Assembly: GCA_026014485.1 (NCBI GenBank)
Contig: JAOZIE010000023.1
Coordinates: 340,150-404,149, forward strand
Source of the DNA: Candidatus Bathyarchaeota archaeon
GTDB lineage: Archaea > Thermoproteota > Bathyarchaeia > Bathyarchaeales > Bathycorpusculaceae
Length of the DNA: 64,000 nt
Direction: 5' to 3'
Positions within the stretch are counted from its first letter, which is position 1. Each line of letters begins with the position of its first letter. Shown piece after piece: positions 17,067 to 26,755 of this stretch. The position numbers and the translations under genes were made by a program. Under the pieces are notes generated by a model. That model ran no database searches. It had not been told where the DNA came from and saw nothing but the letters and a program-made list of their open reading frames with translations.

Positions 17067-17726
17067 TCAGCTCTCGGGGAGTTTCTTCTTGCAGAGGTAC
17101 CAGTCTTTGCATTCGTAGCCTTCTTTTAGTCTCTCCTCTGCTCCCTCGATGGTTGCAGGTGGAGGAACAACAACGGGTTCGCCTGGCTTCCAGTTTGCGG
17201 GGGTGGCTACTTTGTGTTTGTCGGTTGTCTGCAGGGCATCAATTATTCTGAGGATTTCCTGCATGTTTCTGCCTGTGGTTAACGGGTAGTAAAGCATGGC
17301 TCGTATCTTGCTTTCGGGGTCAATGATGAACACGCAGCGTACTGTTTCGGTTTTGCTTTGTTCTGGGTGTATCATGCCGTATTTTTTGGCAACTTCTTTG
17401 TTTAGGTCTGCGATTATGGGGAAGGGTATCTTTACGCCCATTTTTTCCTCGCAGTTTCTTATCCAAGCGATGTGGGAGGAGACGCTGTCAACGCTTAACC
17501 CTAAGAGCTCCACGTTTCGCTTCTTCAATTCATCGTAGATTTCAGAAAACGCTATGAACTCGGTTGTGCAGACGGGAGTGAAATCGGCTGGGTGAGAGAA
17601 CAGGATAAGCCACATGCCTTCGTAGTCAGATAGCCTCAACGTTCCTTGGGTTGTTAAGGCCTCAAAATCAGGTGCTTTCTGTCCCAATACGGGGAATGTG
17701 TTTTCTTCTTTTTGACTTTCTGTCAT
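17067..17726 (-). CDS. Peroxiredoxin (archaeal Prx6-type)
   Basis: Thiol peroxidase that reduces H2O2 and organic peroxides. The peroxidatic C53 is in the signature HPADFTPVCTTEF. C206 and C212 near the C-terminus match the extra cysteines of archaeal Prx6-type enzymes such as the Aeropyrum protein. The 219-residue length is normal. The transcript begins near a TGTGC palindrome at 17819 and continues into the small winged-helix gene. Confidence 0.95.
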   Translation of the reverse strand: MTESQKEENTFPVLGQKAPDFEALTTQGTLRLSDYEGMWLILFSHPADFTPVCTTEFIAFSEIYDELKKRNVELLGLSVDSVSSHIAWIRNCEEKMGVKIPFPIIADLNKEVAKKYGMIHPEQSKTETVRCVFIIDPESKIRAMLYYPLTTGRNMQEILRIIDALQTTDKHKVATPANWKPGEPVVVPPPATIEGAEERLKEGYECKDWYLCKKKLPES

Positions 17727-17818
17727 CTGTTTTTCACCTTATTTCTCTAAAATGGACATTAAACATATCCTGTTTGATTGATAAAAATATTATCGTCATA
17801 AAGTTTAGAAACTATACT

Positions 17819-17831
17819 GTGCTTAGCACAA
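17819..17831. promoter_or_regulatory. TGTGC-TTA-GCACA palindrome
   Basis: A perfect 5-base inverted repeat about 93 bases upstream of the peroxiredoxin start. A near-identical site is at 18216-18229. It is a candidate operator for a shared redox or metal regulator. Confidence 0.5.
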
Positions 17832-17904
17832 GCGTGCAGGGTACATCAAAAACGTCTGTACCTGATTTATACTAAATGAAAAAGAGAGGTTTGAGGACTT
17901 GACT

Positions 17905-18201
17905 CTATTTGTTGAGTTCTTTTAGTCGCTCTTGGATTTTGTTTAGCGTTTCTTGCATTGTTTTGAGTTGTTCTTCTACCAGAGCTTTTTGTTCAGCCAA
18001 CAGCGCTGTCTCGTCTTCAGGTTTTATTGCTGGTGGTGTTATGGGCGCGTTCGGAGCGTATGTTCCGTACAGGCGCCAGCATGCTCCTCTACCGTAGAGC
18101 CATCCAGGTCTTTGCCACGGCGGTAGGTTGCTGTATGGTCCTGCTCCAGGCCAGTTTCCTCTGCCTCTATATCCGTATCCCCAAGGCATATGTTTTTTCA
18201 C
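17905..18201 (-). CDS. DUF5320-like protein
   Basis: 98 residues. The N-terminal half is rich in Gly, Trp, Tyr, Arg and Pro (MPWGYGYRGRGNWPG), typical of DUF5320. The C-terminal half is a coiled coil (about 60-97). The family is small and uncharacterised, and is often encoded with DUF134, NifX-like and MinD-ferredoxin proteins, as here. It is divergent from the DUF134 gene across a 95-base promoter region. Confidence 0.8.
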   Translation of the reverse strand: MKKHMPWGYGYRGRGNWPGAGPYSNLPPWQRPGWLYGRGACWRLYGTYAPNAPITPPAIKPEDETALLAEQKALVEEQLKTMQETLNKIQERLKELNK

Positions 18202-18215
18202 CTCTTCAGTTTATT

Positions 18216-18229
18216 TGTGCTTATGCACA
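18216..18229. promoter_or_regulatory. TGTGC-TTAT-GCACA palindrome
   Basis: Second copy of the palindrome, located between the divergent DUF5320 and DUF134 genes. A TATA-like aaatatataaaag (about 18256-18268) for the plus-strand gene follows. The common sequence TGTGCTTA(T)GCACA suggests coordinated control with peroxiredoxin. Confidence 0.55.
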
Positions 18230-18296
18230 TATTCAATTATGGAATTAGTCACAAAAATATATAAAAGTTCCGCCGCAAACACATAATACGATTACA

Positions 18297-18629
18297 ATGG
18301 GCTGGAGACACAGATGCAGACACGGACAAAGAGGGCGCCTACCAAAGCCAATCACAATGCAGACCCCTCCCACAATCAAAGCGTTCTCCCCGATACCCCA
18401 AACAAACTCGCTTCCAATCTTCATAGAATCAGCGGAAATCGAAGCCTTCAGACTCGTCGACTTGGAAGACCTCTCACAGGAGGAAGCTGGAGAAAAAATG
18501 GGCGTTTCCAGAGGAACAATCTGGAGACTTGTTCAGGGCGCAAGAAAAAAAACCGCGCAAGCTTTGACTGAAGGCAGACCCTTATTCGTTGATGCATACA
18601 ATTCGGCAACTAAAGACCGCCAAAAATAG
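18297..18629 (+). CDS. DUF134 helix-turn-helix protein
   Basis: 110 residues. The N-terminus is Arg/His-rich (GWRHRCRHGQRGR), followed by a sigma-70 region-4-like helix-turn-helix (IEAFRLVDLEDLSQEEAGEKMGVSR region), which is the DUF134 signature. It probably binds DNA. Its position next to DUF5320 and downstream of the NifX/MinD operon matches the usual company of this family. It may act on the TGTGC palindromes beside it, which is inference. Confidence 0.88.
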   Translation: MGWRHRCRHGQRGRLPKPITMQTPPTIKAFSPIPQTNSLPIFIESAEIEAFRLVDLEDLSQEEAGEKMGVSRGTIWRLVQGARKKTAQALTEGRPLFVDAYNSATKDRQK

Positions 18630-18787
18630 CTTTCTCCGCCTGAACCTGTTTACCTATTTTTTTGTTTTTACGGTTCCCAATTTTTAATTTGCCCTGTTGT
18701 TATGCTGATTAAAGTTCAAAATTGAAGTTCATGCTTATTAACAGGGCAAGAATAGGTTTTTTGTTCAAAATCTGGGGACTAACGATT

Positions 18788-19993
18788 ATGACGCCCTACA
18801 GCATCATAACCGATGTTTTGATAGTGCTGGCAGCAGCGCTTTTAATCGGAGAATTGTTTGAACGATTTTCCCTTCCCTCCGTGGTGGGTGAAATCTTAAG
18901 CGGCATGATAATCGGGCCCTCCATGCTTGGCTTAGTCGCTGCCGATGATGCCATACGCGCAGTTTCATCCATTGCATTGTTCTTCATAATATTCCACATA
19001 GGTTTTGAAATGAGAACCCAGATGGTTCGCAGCAAGCTTTTTGTTGCTTCATTGCTGTCGGTTACGAGTTTTCTGGTGCCTCTTGCCCTGATGGTTTTAG
19101 CCGCTCTGTTTCTTTTCCCTTTTGGCACGGAAGAAAGTTTCATTGTCGCCTTGGCAATATCTGTGCCGTCAATTTCAATCATATCCGTTCTCGTCTGCCA
19201 ATACAACCTGCTCCGCAGCACGACAGGACAAATCATACTCTCCTCCGTCACAATATCCGACCTATTGGCTTTTGTCATCCTCGTCGGCGTCGTACGCCCT
19301 CTAGAAAGCACCTTAACGATAGTTAGTGAAATCACAATTTTCGTGTTTGTCTTTCTTATTTTGGACTGGATTTTGAACCGAAAACCCGACGCCTTCCAGC
19401 AGCTTTTGGTAAGCTCTTCAAGATTTTTCAGGAGAGAAGACTTCTCCTTTGTATTCCTAATTATTGTTGCTCTTACGGTTTCAGTTATCTTCCAAAGCAT
19501 GGGCTTAAGCTACATTTTGGGGGCTTTCTTTGCGGGGCTAATTGTTCACGACGGACTAATTGGAAGAAAAGCCTTCGGCAGGATTTCCCAGACCCTCTCA
19601 ACCATGAACAAGGTTTTCTTTATACCGCTCTTTTTCGGTTTTGCAGGTCTAGAAGTAATGCTGGGTAGCATAGACAGCTTTTTCTACGTAGGTTTGACTG
19701 TGCTCATCGTTATAGCCTTAGGCGTTGGAGTTTCCTTGACGTATTATGCCTCAAAAAAGACGTTGCACACCAAGCTGGATATAGCACCTAAGCAGGTAGC
19801 AGGAATACTCGGGGGAAGAGGCGCCATCGGCATCGTTATAGCAACAGTTGCCTTCAGCGAAGGCTCAATAAAAGAGGCAGGTTTTTCCCTTGTCATTCTC
19901 GCGACGCTAATTATGTCGCTGGCAATTCCTTTTCTGGCAGGAAAAATAATTCAGAGCAAAAAAAGTGAATGCGACATCCAACAACTCAGCTAA
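18788..19993 (+). CDS. CPA2-type cation:proton antiporter
   Basis: Integral membrane exchanger of about 401 residues with roughly 12 hydrophobic helices. It has the CPA2 features EILSGMIIGPSMLG in TM2-3 and GRGAIGIVIATVAFSEG near 358-374. It probably exchanges Na+ or K+ for H+. No RCK/TrkA-N domain follows the membrane part, so this is a short form. I start at ATG 18788; the longer frame from 18722 adds a basic segment of doubtful reality. Confidence 0.9.
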   Translation: MTPYSIITDVLIVLAAALLIGELFERFSLPSVVGEILSGMIIGPSMLGLVAADDAIRAVSSIALFFIIFHIGFEMRTQMVRSKLFVASLLSVTSFLVPLALMVLAALFLFPFGTEESFIVALAISVPSISIISVLVCQYNLLRSTTGQIILSSVTISDLLAFVILVGVVRPLESTLTIVSEITIFVFVFLILDWILNRKPDAFQQLLVSSSRFFRREDFSFVFLIIVALTVSVIFQSMGLSYILGAFFAGLIVHDGLIGRKAFGRISQTLSTMNKVFFIPLFFGFAGLEVMLGSIDSFFYVGLTVLIVIALGVGVSLTYYASKKTLHTKLDIAPKQVAGILGGRGAIGIVIATVAFSEGSIKEAGFSLVILATLIMSLAIPFLAGKIIQSKKSECDIQQLS

Positions 19994-20135
19994 AACGACT
20001 TGTAGCAACGTCATTTTTTCGGGAAAAGAAAACTGACCCGCCTTCAAGAAAGAGGAAAACTTGGAACCCCCTCCTGTGGATTCCCCGAAGTTTCCTTTGA
20101 CTGGCTTTTTCAGTTGTGTTTGCTGTGGACGTTGT

Positions 20136-23100
20136 CTATGAGGGTGACTTTTTGGAGCGTTTATTCAATGCAACCGAAACTGCTATGATAACTCCTGCAA
20201 TTCCGACTGCGATACCTGCGAAGGCAATGTACTCGGCGTTCTGTAGGTTGCTATTTAGGTCTGTGATTTGGTTGTGGAGCGTATCCAACGAAGTGTTCAG
20301 GTCGGTTCCTAAATTGTCCAATTGGTTCTGCAGGGCAGATTGCGTTGAGTTCAAGTTGTCGATGTTGCTGGTAAGGTTGCCTCCTAAGTCGTTTAGTTGA
20401 TTTTGCAACGCTGACTGTGACGAATTTAGGCTGTTCAGTTTCTCGCTAAGGCTACCCAGTTGATTCTGCAGGGATGACTGCTCCAAATTCAAGATGTTGA
20501 TGTCGTTGGTGAGGTTGTTTTCTAGGTCTTTTAGTTGGCTTTCTAGGTCGAAAAGTTGTTTTTGCAATGCCGATTGTGTCAAGCTCATGTTGTTTAGGTT
20601 GTTTTGTAGGCTGTTGATTTGATTCTGTAGCGCTATTTGGGTTGCATTCAAAGCCGCCAAATCGGAAAACAACGAACTTGCCTGATTAACGAACTGCATT
20701 GTCCTGTTTGCAGAGGCGCTTACGCTGTTTGTTTGAGTGGCTGTTACCTCCATGAAGTAGGTTCCGTCAGGGTAGCCTGCGCTTTGCAAAGTGAAGCTAT
20801 GCGTTCCGTTGCCGCTGAAGGTTTGTATGAGTTGACCATTAAGGGTCACTACAACAGAGTCAACGTCGCTTCCCAAGACCGAAACGGTTAGGGCTAAGTT
20901 GCCTTCGTAGCTGCCTGCGTTTGCTGGAGACAAAATCTGAATGGTCGGAGGCGCAGGGTCAATTGCTCCATAGCTTGATGAAGTCAACGAGAGTTCTGAG
21001 TTTGTGGTGGTTATGGCGGCTACATCGGAGTTAATCAGGTTTAAGGAGCTGTTGACCGCGACTATGTTTCCTCCGTGGACGCCTCTGAGGGTTAGATTGG
21101 AGTCTGTAACATAGAGGGTCCCGTTTATCACTGAGTCCGAAATTGTCGCGGTTGATGCCTGCACATAATTCGATTCCACAAAAACATTGTTGGACAAGTC
21201 CGCTGACCCTGCTATAGTGACGCCGTTCAAAGCCAGCCCCCAACTCTGCTGCGTAGAAGAGAGCACCTGATTCTCAACGTAAACGTATGGTTGAATTAAG
21301 AAGCCTTTTTGTGCGGACAGTGCAGCCGTGGTTGGGACGCCATCGTAGGCGAGTCCTGTAACGTAGGCTGCGTAGGGTCCAGCGTAGTCGAGTGAACTGC
21401 CGTTCAAGAAGGAGATTACCCCCGCATCATAGGGGGATGGCAGAGTGATGTTGGCTGTCCATCTGTTCAGTGTCGGATTATACGTCAACGGCGTCAACTT
21501 AGCGTCAATGTATCCTGCGTATGTGATTTGGGCGTACTGGTCCTGCATCTGCTGCGGATAAACCACCAAGGTATACTGACCAAACGTTACCTCCTGACCG
21601 TCAGGGTAGCGGATGTCAACGGAGATTTGCGCGGTCTGACCCATATACAACGTGGACGGCGACACAGTAATCTGCGGGGTAGTCATGCCGTCTGAAACCC
21701 AGACCTGCCCAAAGAACCAACCGTACAAGGTGGCTTGAAGCGTTGCTGATTCATAACTTGCCCCCAGCAGAATAGTATACAGCCCCGACGAAGCATTTTC
21801 GGGCACTTGCAGGGTGCCTCTGATTTTTGCATTTTGATAAACGAGGCTTGAATTAGCAACTGTTTCCCCGGAAGAGTTTACCAGCAAAGCAACCACGCTG
21901 GAACCCGCGGCTATGTCTGAACCAATCGTTCCCCCGCTGTCATACGAGAAGATGTCAGCTACGTTAACTGGGGCTTTAGGTGAAGCAACAATTGTGAGGT
22001 ATTGACCTGGCGCCAGTGAGCCCGGTTCTGCGGCTACTTCTGGATACATGACGGTGGACTGCAGGTAAATCCCGTTTGTGAAGGGCAAGATTCCGTATGT
22101 GCCCTCTTGAATCATCAACGTTAAAGGTCCCGCAGGGTATGGGTCAGTCAAGTTTACGGTGGAGACAAGACCCCGCTGCGAATCGTTTGTCGGCGACAAA
22201 GCCACTGTGTCAACGGTAGTGTATGCGTTGTCTAAAATTGAGTACGATTTTATCTGCATTGACAGCGTGGGGTCTGTTGGCGCTGGATTTCCCGCTAAAT
22301 CCGTTGAAGCTACAATAACCTGTAGTCCGCCGTGTGCTGTAGTCCACGGGTCAGTCGGCGTCGGATTATAGAAGGTTGCGAAGTACCCCACATATGTTTC
22401 AGCTACGCCCTCGCCTGAAACGCCCTCTGAAGTGCCCGCGACGTCAAAATAGGCAACGCCTGCCTGCTGACCCATCGTCACAGAGCAAGCCCAAACCTGA
22501 TTCGCGCTGTCAAAAACCATCGGCGTAACAAGTGAAGTGTCTGCCAAAGTAACAAGTTTCGCGGTAAACTCCCCGTTTGTCACTGTAGTGTTGCCGTTGG
22601 CAATTTGCGCCGTTACCTGTATTGTCTGGTCAGGGAAGACTTCAAGGGGATATTGACCGTTTGAATCCACAAGGCCAACTTCCACTGATAGGCTCGCCTG
22701 GGAGGGTTGAGTCTTGTAGAAGGCGGCGATTTCCCCGATGTTTGGCGCTCCCCAACCAGCGGCGAGGTTGTAGCCGTAAGACGCCGTCCATGGAATGATG
22801 TAGCCGAACGTAACGGGCGTAAACGCCTTCGTGTATAGGGTTTCGTTGTTGCCTAAACTGTACAGAAACGGATTAATCAAGCCCAGAGGTCTGCCGGAGG
22901 ATTGCGCCATCAAAGCAACAAACCCAGCCAGAATCGGCGCGGAAGCTGAAGTGCCACCTGTGATTCTCACTGAGCCTGCGTCGATTATGTTTATGCCTGG
23001 GAAGATGCCTCCCTGCAGGCTGAGGTCAGGTTCCATTCTGCCGTTCGGATACGAGGGTGGTGTCTGCTGGCTTTGTTGGTACCATGGTTTGGGCTGCATG

Positions 23101-24428
23101 AAGCTGACGCCTCCTCCGCCTCCGCCTGCGTTGAAGCCGTCGGGTACATATGCGCGGTTAGACCACGCTGTTTGAACAGACGCTTGGGATCCGTTTGGCT
23201 GAGTGTAAATGTAGGTTTGGGTTCCGCCTACGCTGGTGACGTAGGCTGAATTAGATGGGAACGCCGAGTTTCCTGATGTTCCCGAACTGAATCCGCTTCC
23301 TCCTCCATCTCCCGATGAGCTCAGGAAGGTGATTCCCTGAAGCGAGCCCAGCATGAAGTAGAGGTCTGGGAGGAACATGTTGAAGTAGAACCATTCGGCG
23401 CTTATGGTATAGTAATTCCACTCATGGGCAAACGAGAGACTCATCGAGAGGGTGGTGATTCTGTTGAGAGACACGATTTGGGCTATGTCTGAGGCAACTG
23501 ACCGTGCTCCAGTGGCGACGTAGAGGTCTAATGTTGCGGCTGGCGCCATTGCATGAGCCATCTGGACGTCAAGGGAGACCTCGGTGCTCCAGCCCTTGTA
23601 AGCGCCCAAGTTAGGGTTATAGGGTCCAATGGGAATAACGTTTAGTGTCGCAGAGGGAAAACCATAAAGGGCGTTAAAAATCTCTAAGTCTTCGTAGACT
23701 GTGGGTGACCCATAGAAGTCCAGTATCCCGATGGTTTGGTTTTCCCCTTGGAAGCCCTGCTCATATAGCACAGTGGCGTTGTAGACTTCTGGCAGGTCTT
23801 TTGCTGACAGCCCAGATTTTGTGTAAGTCACGTTTACTGTCTGCTCCGCTGGGGAGATGCCTGCAAGTTTAGGCTTAACCATGAGGGCAGTGGCGTTTGA
23901 CGCTATGAAACGGGCTCCATGAAACTCCGAGTTCCCAGTTGTAATATAATAAGAGCATGTGCCGTTAGTGTACATGTTCACGTCTGCATCAAAATACTGT
24001 TTAACCTGCGCAGCCGTAGCCTGAACAACAATAACCGAATCTAACGCTTCAGCAACCACCTGCAGCCCTGCGCTTTCAAGATACGCAAGCATAGCCTTGT
24101 ATTGTCCAACTGGCAAAAATTCCTGCTCAATCTGCGCTGGCGTAAGGAAACATCCAAACGAAGGCGAGGACGGGTCAGAAACTTCCTTCACCATGGAACT
24201 CAAAAGACCCACATTTCTCAGCGGGATGGCGATATCCACAGAAACCGTTAGGTCCGACGGTGCCGGACCAGCAGGAACATAGCCTGGAAGCGGCTGATCC
24301 AAAACAGGTTGAGCGGTGGACAAACCTGCTGCAAATATGCTGCTACATGAAGAAACCAGCAGTAAAGCCGCCAAAACGACAGCGACTATTGGTTTAACCG
24401 TTAAAATTTTAGCTTTAAGTGAGCCCAT
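20136..24428 (-). CDS. Secreted S53 (sedolisin) protease-like giant protein
   Basis: 1430 residues. A signal segment (12-34) is followed by a pro-kumamolisin activation domain (~55-195) and an S53 peptidase domain with catalytic E283, D287 and S494 (GGTSASAP) and oxyanion D374 (SSGDGG), so all key residues are present. Beta-sandwich-like regions, including a short beta-helix-like stretch (~1070-1150) and an Ig-like domain (~1165-1245), precede a long coiled coil (~1250-1395) and a C-terminal membrane anchor with a KRSKK tail. It is probably a surface-tethered acid-type protease. It appears monocistronic. Confidence 0.92.
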   Translation of the reverse strand: MGSLKAKILTVKPIVAVVLAALLLVSSCSSIFAAGLSTAQPVLDQPLPGYVPAGPAPSDLTVSVDIAIPLRNVGLLSSMVKEVSDPSSPSFGCFLTPAQIEQEFLPVGQYKAMLAYLESAGLQVVAEALDSVIVVQATAAQVKQYFDADVNMYTNGTCSYYITTGNSEFHGARFIASNATALMVKPKLAGISPAEQTVNVTYTKSGLSAKDLPEVYNATVLYEQGFQGENQTIGILDFYGSPTVYEDLEIFNALYGFPSATLNVIPIGPYNPNLGAYKGWSTEVSLDVQMAHAMAPAATLDLYVATGARSVASDIAQIVSLNRITTLSMSLSFAHEWNYYTISAEWFYFNMFLPDLYFMLGSLQGITFLSSSGDGGGSGFSSGTSGNSAFPSNSAYVTSVGGTQTYIYTQPNGSQASVQTAWSNRAYVPDGFNAGGGGGGVSFMQPKPWYQQSQQTPPSYPNGRMEPDLSLQGGIFPGINIIDAGSVRITGGTSASAPILAGFVALMAQSSGRPLGLINPFLYSLGNNETLYTKAFTPVTFGYIIPWTASYGYNLAAGWGAPNIGEIAAFYKTQPSQASLSVEVGLVDSNGQYPLEVFPDQTIQVTAQIANGNTTVTNGEFTAKLVTLADTSLVTPMVFDSANQVWACSVTMGQQAGVAYFDVAGTSEGVSGEGVAETYVGYFATFYNPTPTDPWTTAHGGLQVIVASTDLAGNPAPTDPTLSMQIKSYSILDNAYTTVDTVALSPTNDSQRGLVSTVNLTDPYPAGPLTLMIQEGTYGILPFTNGIYLQSTVMYPEVAAEPGSLAPGQYLTIVASPKAPVNVADIFSYDSGGTIGSDIAAGSSVVALLVNSSGETVANSSLVYQNAKIRGTLQVPENASSGLYTILLGASYESATLQATLYGWFFGQVWVSDGMTTPQITVSPSTLYMGQTAQISVDIRYPDGQEVTFGQYTLVVYPQQMQDQYAQITYAGYIDAKLTPLTYNPTLNRWTANITLPSPYDAGVISFLNGSSLDYAGPYAAYVTGLAYDGVPTTAALSAQKGFLIQPYVYVENQVLSSTQQSWGLALNGVTIAGSADLSNNVFVESNYVQASTATISDSVINGTLYVTDSNLTLRGVHGGNIVAVNSSLNLINSDVAAITTTNSELSLTSSSYGAIDPAPPTIQILSPANAGSYEGNLALTVSVLGSDVDSVVVTLNGQLIQTFSGNGTHSFTLQSAGYPDGTYFMEVTATQTNSVSASANRTMQFVNQASSLFSDLAALNATQIALQNQINSLQNNLNNMSLTQSALQKQLFDLESQLKDLENNLTNDINILNLEQSSLQNQLGSLSEKLNSLNSSQSALQNQLNDLGGNLTSNIDNLNSTQSALQNQLDNLGTDLNTSLDTLHNQITDLNSNLQNAEYIAFAGIAVGIAGVIIAVSVALNKRSKKSPS
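20243..20660 (-). repeat. Imperfect tandem repeats encoding the coiled coil
   Basis: The protease C-terminus repeats a unit like LNSTQSALQNQL five or more times with spacing near 28-35 residues, visible in DNA as recurring Leu/Asn/Gln-rich codon blocks. This forms a stalk between the extracellular domains and the membrane anchor. Repeat number may vary between strains. Confidence 0.7.
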
Positions 24429-24658
24429 TCTTTTCCCTCAGATTCCTATTCTGATCTGTTTGGTGTTTATCTTGTGGATTCCCTTAAAGCTTTGTCAAAA
24501 ACATCGTTAAGCTTGTGTGGCGAAACGTGAGATAGGTGTTCTGGAAAAATGTCTTATTACAAGACGATCCAAATCTGTTGTGGACTTGGCTGATTAGTCC
24601 CTTCCCCCGCGAGATAAGCCTTGCAGCGGATCAGAGCCAACAGGTAGATGAACCGTGA

Positions 24659-25888
24659 TTATAGGTTGTTGCAGTATTCTTCGATCTTTTCTGATGCTTT
24701 TTTTGCGAAGGCGACTGCTTCGATGACCGTTTTGGGGCCAGTAACGACGTCTCCTGCGGCGAATACGCCTTTTTGTGATGTTCTGCCGAACTCGTCAACT
24801 TGCAGTAGCCCTCTTTGGGTGACTTTTGCGCTGCCGACGCTGACTACGTCTGCACCTGGACCCTGACCGATGGCGATGATGACGGAGTCAGTTGGCACTT
24901 CAAACGAGGACTGAAAGTCTTCCTTATAATTCACAGAGCCGTCTTCAGCGATGGTTTTATCGATTTTCACGCATTTTACGGAGTCTTCTGTAATGCGGAC
25001 AGCTTGGCAGTCATGAAGCATTTTTACGCCGTCGATTGTTGCCATTTCCACTTCCGCTTTGTCTGCACTTATTTCTTCCACGCTTCTATTGTTAAGAATG
25101 GTGACTTCGGAATGTTGTTTCCTGATGGCAGTTCTTGCTGCATCCATGGCGACGTTCCCCGCACCGAGGATGACGACTTTTTTGCCCAGTTTGTAGGCAT
25201 CAGGAGACCTCAAATAGTCTATGGCAAAGTGTACATGCCCAAGAGTTTCACCCAAAAGACCATACCGATTAGGTCGGCTTGTGCCCGTGCAAATAAAGAT
25301 GGCATCATAGCCGTCTAGGAACATGTCTTCAGTGGTGATGTTTGTGCCTATTCGAGTGTTCGGGCGGAATTTAACGTCCAAAGAATCAAGAATTTTTTTG
25401 TATAACTCGAGTATGTTTTTAGGTAATCTGAACTCTGGGATACCATACCGCAGAGTACCGCCGATGCTGTCCATCGCCTCAAATAATGTGATGGAATAAC
25501 CCTTCAGGGCTAGAATGATGCTCATGGTCATTCCGGCTGGACCTGCGCCCACAACACCGACTGTTTTGCCGTTTTTTTCGACAAGCGGCGGTTGGAAGGT
25601 TTCTAGGTAAAAACGAGAAATATACTGTTCTACTTTGTAGAATTCAACAGGCTGACCCTTTTTACCCAATATACAATGACCTTTACAGTTTCTTTCGTGA
25701 GGACAGATGATGGAGGTAACGGCGGATAGGGGATTGTTGTTGAAGAGCATTTCTCCCGCTTCTTTCAATTTGCCTTCTAGAAATAAATTGAAAACTTGCG
25801 GGATTGGGGTCGAAGCGGGGCAGCCCTTGGCGCATCCGGGCACTTTACATTTCAGACATCGTTCGGCTTCGGCTTTCATTGTTGACAT
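24659..25888 (-). CDS. GltD-like FAD/NAD(P) oxidoreductase
   Basis: 409 residues similar to the small subunit of glutamate synthase. An N-terminal Cys-rich Fe-S domain (CLKCKVPGC and CPHERNCKGHC) is followed by an FAD Rossmann motif (GVVGAGPAGMT), an NAD(P) motif (VILGAGNVAMDAA) and a C-terminal FAD-binding GVFAAGDVVTGP. No GltB large subunit is nearby, so it may serve another partner as an electron-transfer flavoprotein (SudA/NfnB-like). It lies 32 bases downstream of the STAS gene and could be the last gene of that transcript. Confidence 0.9.
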   Translation of the reverse strand: MSTMKAEAERCLKCKVPGCAKGCPASTPIPQVFNLFLEGKLKEAGEMLFNNNPLSAVTSIICPHERNCKGHCILGKKGQPVEFYKVEQYISRFYLETFQPPLVEKNGKTVGVVGAGPAGMTMSIILALKGYSITLFEAMDSIGGTLRYGIPEFRLPKNILELYKKILDSLDVKFRPNTRIGTNITTEDMFLDGYDAIFICTGTSRPNRYGLLGETLGHVHFAIDYLRSPDAYKLGKKVVILGAGNVAMDAARTAIRKQHSEVTILNNRSVEEISADKAEVEMATIDGVKMLHDCQAVRITEDSVKCVKIDKTIAEDGSVNYKEDFQSSFEVPTDSVIIAIGQGPGADVVSVGSAKVTQRGLLQVDEFGRTSQKGVFAAGDVVTGPKTVIEAVAFAKKASEKIEEYCNNL

Positions 25889-25920
25889 ATAAAGTCTCCT
25901 TTGTTTATTGTGTTATTTGA

Positions 25921-26256
25921 TTAAGGTTGGTTCAGGCTTTGTAAAGCTTCTTTTTGGGAAGGGAATATTTTAAAAATCTGTGTGAAACCCGATATTTCAA
26001 ATACCTCATACACATAAGGTTTCATGGAAACTAATAGAATTTGGCCGTCTGTTTTTTGTAAATTTTTAGCTGAAGACAGAAGAACCCTCAAACCCGCACT
26101 GGCTACATACTCAGTTTGAGAAAAATCGCAAACAATTTTTTTTGTTCCTTTTGCAATTAGCTCTCGTAGTACCATATCAACATCGTTAGCAGTATAGGCG
26201 TCGAACCTGGGTACCATGACTGCTATAGTTACGTCGTCTTCTGTCCTTATCTCCAT
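25921..26256 (-). CDS. STAS-domain anti-sigma-antagonist-like protein 1
   Basis: About 111 residues forming a single STAS domain like SpoIIAA/RsbV. The conserved phospho-acceptor Ser is in VASAGLRVL. ATG 26256, with TGAGG just upstream, is preferred to the longer frame, which would overlap the HATPase gene by 17 bases. In bacteria such proteins switch partners with an HATPase kinase; that kinase is the adjacent gene here. Archaea lack sigma factors, so the output target must differ. Confidence 0.9.
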   Translation of the reverse strand: MEIRTEDDVTIAVMVPRFDAYTANDVDMVLRELIAKGTKKIVCDFSQTEYVASAGLRVLLSSAKNLQKTDGQILLVSMKPYVYEVFEISGFTQIFKIFPSQKEALQSLNQP

Positions 26257-26266
26257 GTTCCTCACT

Positions 26267-26749
26267 TCATTTTGAAGATTCATTTTTTTTTATATACTTC
26301 CCTATTATTAATAGATTCATATCATTACTCCGAACGTACTCTACCTCATCCATAAATTTTCTCATAAAAAAAATTCCCAACCCGCCTACTTTTCGTTCAT
26401 TCAAATCGCTTTCGGTATCCGGATTTGGTATAGTGGTCGGGTCAAACGGTTTCCCCCAATCCATAATATTAACTATAAATTTTTCACCGGAGATAGGTAG
26501 CATGCAACGGATTACAATGGTGCCCTCACTTTTGTTAGAGTATGCATGTTTGATGATGTTTGTGCAGGCTTCATCAACCGACAATTGAACTGCATATATG
26601 TCTTTGATGCTTTGTATCTTGCATTGTTTCATTGTTTCCTCTATGAATTCGCTTATTACCGGTAGCTTTTCGAGCTTACTTTCCACTGTAAGTTCAAACT
26701 TTTCTTCCGTAGTCTCATTCTCAGTTTCTGTCCTTTGCTTGCCTTTCAA
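26267..26749 (-). CDS. Anti-sigma-type HATPase (RsbW/SpoIIAB-like)
   Basis: 160-residue GHKL ATPase of the serine-kinase type. The N-box VDEACTNIIKHAY, the G1 box MDWGKPFDP and the G2 GGLGIFFMRKFMD are clear. It should phosphorylate the STAS protein encoded next. It starts 6 bases after the phosphatase gene, so kinase, antagonist and phosphatase form one operon as in bacterial partner-switching modules. Confidence 0.9.
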   Translation of the reverse strand: MKGKQRTETENETTEEKFELTVESKLEKLPVISEFIEETMKQCKIQSIKDIYAVQLSVDEACTNIIKHAYSNKSEGTIVIRCMLPISGEKFIVNIMDWGKPFDPTTIPNPDTESDLNERKVGGLGIFFMRKFMDEVEYVRSNDMNLLIIGKYIKKNESSK

Positions 26750-26755
26750 CGCACA

